DNA of 64,000 bases from the NCBI GenBank assembly GCA_023614405.1, contig CM042688.1:375521331-375585330 (forward strand), given 5' to 3'. The notes below the pieces were generated by a model, which saw only the letters and a program-made list of their open reading frames with translations, ran no database searches and was not told where the DNA came from. Source of the DNA: Avena insularis (taxonomy: Eukaryota > Streptophyta > Magnoliopsida > Poales > Poaceae). The position numbers and the translations under genes are program-made. Positions 61,901 to 64,000 of this stretch are shown piece by piece; the first letter of the stretch is position 1; each line of letters opens with the position of its first letter.

Positions 61901-63980
61901 CTACAAGGAAACTCATTAATAAAATGAACAATTAAAATTGGAATTAATTCCTTTTTGTTGATAATGCTTCACCAATGCTATGCCATGTTATACCATGCAA
62001 TTGTGCATCATTTCATCATGGCATATCATGTTTTGCTTGATGCATATGCTTCATATATTTGTGCACTTTATTTATTATGGCCCTTATTTGTTTGGTTTTT
62101 ATTCCAGATAGACGCTGAGCAAGGAGATTATCAGGAGGCACCTGGTTATTCTACTCTTGAGATTCTAGACAAGCATTTCCCCATGCTTGTATTTATGAGC
62201 TTCTAGGCACGTATTTCCCCATGTTTGTATTTACATATAGTACACATGCCTCTATCTTTATTCTTGCATCACTGTGTCACGAGCCGAATTAAATTGCAAC
62301 CCCAAGTACTACACAATCTTTACTTTTAAACCCCACTGAAGCTTGTACCCTCCATCCTATCAGAATTTACTACATGAATTGTTTGAGCCACGCGAGTCGT
62401 AGAATTGCATGTATAGGGTTTGTGCGTGTATGATGTGGATAACGAGGTACCTAAACAACTAATTGTATAGTAATGGGATAATTAAAGAAAGAGGCACCGG
62501 TGGGAAATATTTGAGATCTGTCTTTTATCTGCTCACTTGTGTCCAACTAGTACCCGATTACTTGATGCCTATTCCTTGACTATCGCACTATCCACATGTG
62601 GGCCATGAATCCCCTAGATATGAGCATGATTTCCATCTTATCTCTTGAGGCCACAAGTAGTTTGGGGATTTAATATTATCTTATACTGATACAATGTTTT
62701 ATTGCTTTATATACTACTATTGCTCGAGGAGCATTTACTTGTTTACCTGTACTGTTTTGGAAAAACTATAGAGTGTTTACGCGATATCAACAAGCCAAGT
62801 CAAAATTTTGGGTTCCCAGTCGTTTCCAGCCACCTCTAGGTTCGTTGCGGATCCTGACCAACTTCGTCACGGGTAGCTTTGCGGGGTGGCCCCTGAAAAT
62901 CATTTTTAAATATTGTAAATGCTTTGTCGTGATGCCTCGTTGCTTTTCATTTGATTTTTCTCGAGGTTGATCGTGCGTGTGTTGCTATTTGTGCACCCCT
63001 GTAGGTCAAATATTTCTGAAAGCCGTGTGCACGGTTATGGATGACTTGGAGCATAGTTTTTAAATCATAGATAACTATAACTAAAGTACCAGGTTTAACT
63101 TGACTAAACATGACCAGTAATTAGTGCAATCCTCATGGAATGGCTAATAAAATTGCTAACAGATGAGTTATTCTTCCGCCTTCTCGTTTGCTAAGCGAGA
63201 AGGAGGATGAGATATATTTACTTTATGTTGCTTATATAACTATTAGTTTCTAATTAACAAGCATCCGTCTATATCTAGTTAGGCGGATGTTGTAGCGCGT
63301 CTCTACAAAACTATCAGATATTTTATCTTTCGCTGCAATTGCGTCAACCAAGGTTACCCTTTAGTTGCATAAAGACTTGCTAAGTGTGCCACTAGGGTCT
63401 CACACTCTATTGATCAGATTGTTAGGTATATCCTTATGGAGGCTACTACATTGATGAGGCTGACGATGGAGGCAATGACCCTCTTGCATAGAGATTCTGG
63501 GGATGGAGATCTCTGAGATATGTCGGGAGGGGGGGGAATGTACTTATTTCCTAGGCAACTTATGCCGATTTGGTTCTTAATACGTACTCGAATCTATGTC
63601 TTACGCTTCCGCTTGATGTTCTGATGAGTGATGTATGAGGATATAATCCTAAAATATTATTACTACGATCTATATATATTTGGTTCTTGCCGTAATGGCA
63701 TTGCAAATATATTTCTATTTATTTTAGATGGAATTGCTCTGATGTACTCTTGTATGTCGCTAACTGACATACTCACTTGTGTATGTTAGACTCGCAGCTA
63801 GCCGGTCTTTCTCACACTGGAATCTATAACCATGAATTTTGGGGTGGATGGTTGGCCGGTACCATGCCCTGCCATTGCGGCCTGCTTGTGGACGGCCTCG
63901 CAGCCTCAAAGCTAGTACGTCCTCCCCAGATTCGGGTTATATCGGCTTATGATTTAGAAATGTGACGTCCAGGGATTACA
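58994..63980 (+). repeat. 3' LTR (4.99 kb)
   Basis: Partner of 51069-56068, starting TGTAGCATCCC and ending agggattaca. It carries a private MITE at 59058. The end lies 20 bases before the window edge. Confidence 0.92.
59058..59226. mobile_element. Stowaway-type MITE private to the 3' LTR
   Basis: A 169-bp inverted repeat (ctccctccgtttcaaaatat and complement; inner arms ttagctttgtgaagctaatg and complement) flanked by TA at 59056-59057 and 59227-59228. The 5' LTR has the empty site near 51130. Confidence 0.95.
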
Positions 63981-64000
63981 AGCTTCGAGGCTCATGGAGG

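Larger units (their letters stand above)
51069..63980 (+). mobile_element. Near-complete Gypsy (chromovirus-like) LTR retrotransposon with 5-kb LTRs
   Basis: 5' LTR 51069-56068, interior 56069-58993, 3' LTR 58994-63980. The ends are TG and CA, with candidate target duplication acctt (51064-51068) and agctt (63981-63985), one mismatch. The interior holds a primer site, decayed reverse transcriptase, RNase H and a chromodomain-like C-terminus, and a purine tract. The order RT to chromodomain end points to Gypsy; the lineage within it is an inference. The element cannot encode working proteins. Confidence 0.92.

Overview
This window is nuclear DNA from a grass, most likely a Triticeae species (wheat, Aegilops or barley group). 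The evidence is one intron-rich plant gene embedded in nested LTR retrotransposons, LINEs, Helitron-like elements, a Harbinger transposon and many TA-flanked Stowaway MITEs, which is the usual texture of Triticeae chromosomes. The species call is an inference; no search could be run. I did not find a previously undescribed molecular system. What is unusual is the transposon stratigraphy, several layers of which can be dated relative to each other from target-site duplications (TSDs).

Layout. (1) 1-2650: the downstream part of an LTR ending at 712, an initiator-Met-type primer binding site, and a non-coding interior with a 461-bp tandem duplication. (2) 3229-22151, plus strand: the only intact cellular gene seen, encoding a 1195-residue NOMO (Nodal modulator) homologue, an ER type I membrane protein. 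Its 27 exons join in frame through GT-AG introns. Intron 6 carries a 3.3-kb PIF/Harbinger element with a broken transposase. Intron 11 carries a 5'-truncated antisense LINE with a broken reverse transcriptase. Introns 3 (first part), 11 and 12 hold Stowaway MITEs; the gene's coding sequence is undamaged.

(3) 22280-39323: a run of Helitron-like segments, all in the minus orientation, that meet head to tail at 25497, 26734, 28513 and 30440-30453. The last one ends in three perfect-period 492-bp copies of its 5' terminal region. Nested in this run are a 1.2-kb poly-A retroposon with a 16-bp TSD, a small solo LTR with a partial second copy, several MITEs, and a 4.7-kb solo LTR that splits a Tourist-like MITE.

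(4) 39429-50237: a Stowaway MITE split in two. Between its halves lie a second poly-A retroposon-like block and a 4.1-kb antisense solo LTR (TSD tcctc), which itself contains a 5.3-kb LTR-interior-LTR-interior-LTR element flanked by a perfect GAAAC duplication. (5) 51069-63980: an almost complete 12.9-kb Gypsy element with about 5-kb LTRs, a decayed 2.9-kb interior, and one private MITE in each LTR.

The three long LTRs (30835, 39485 antisense, 51069/58994) share TGT(A/G)GCATCC starts and TTACA ends and belong to one family or close relatives. Apart from the NOMO homologue, all coding-like sequence recognised here is decayed transposon protein.
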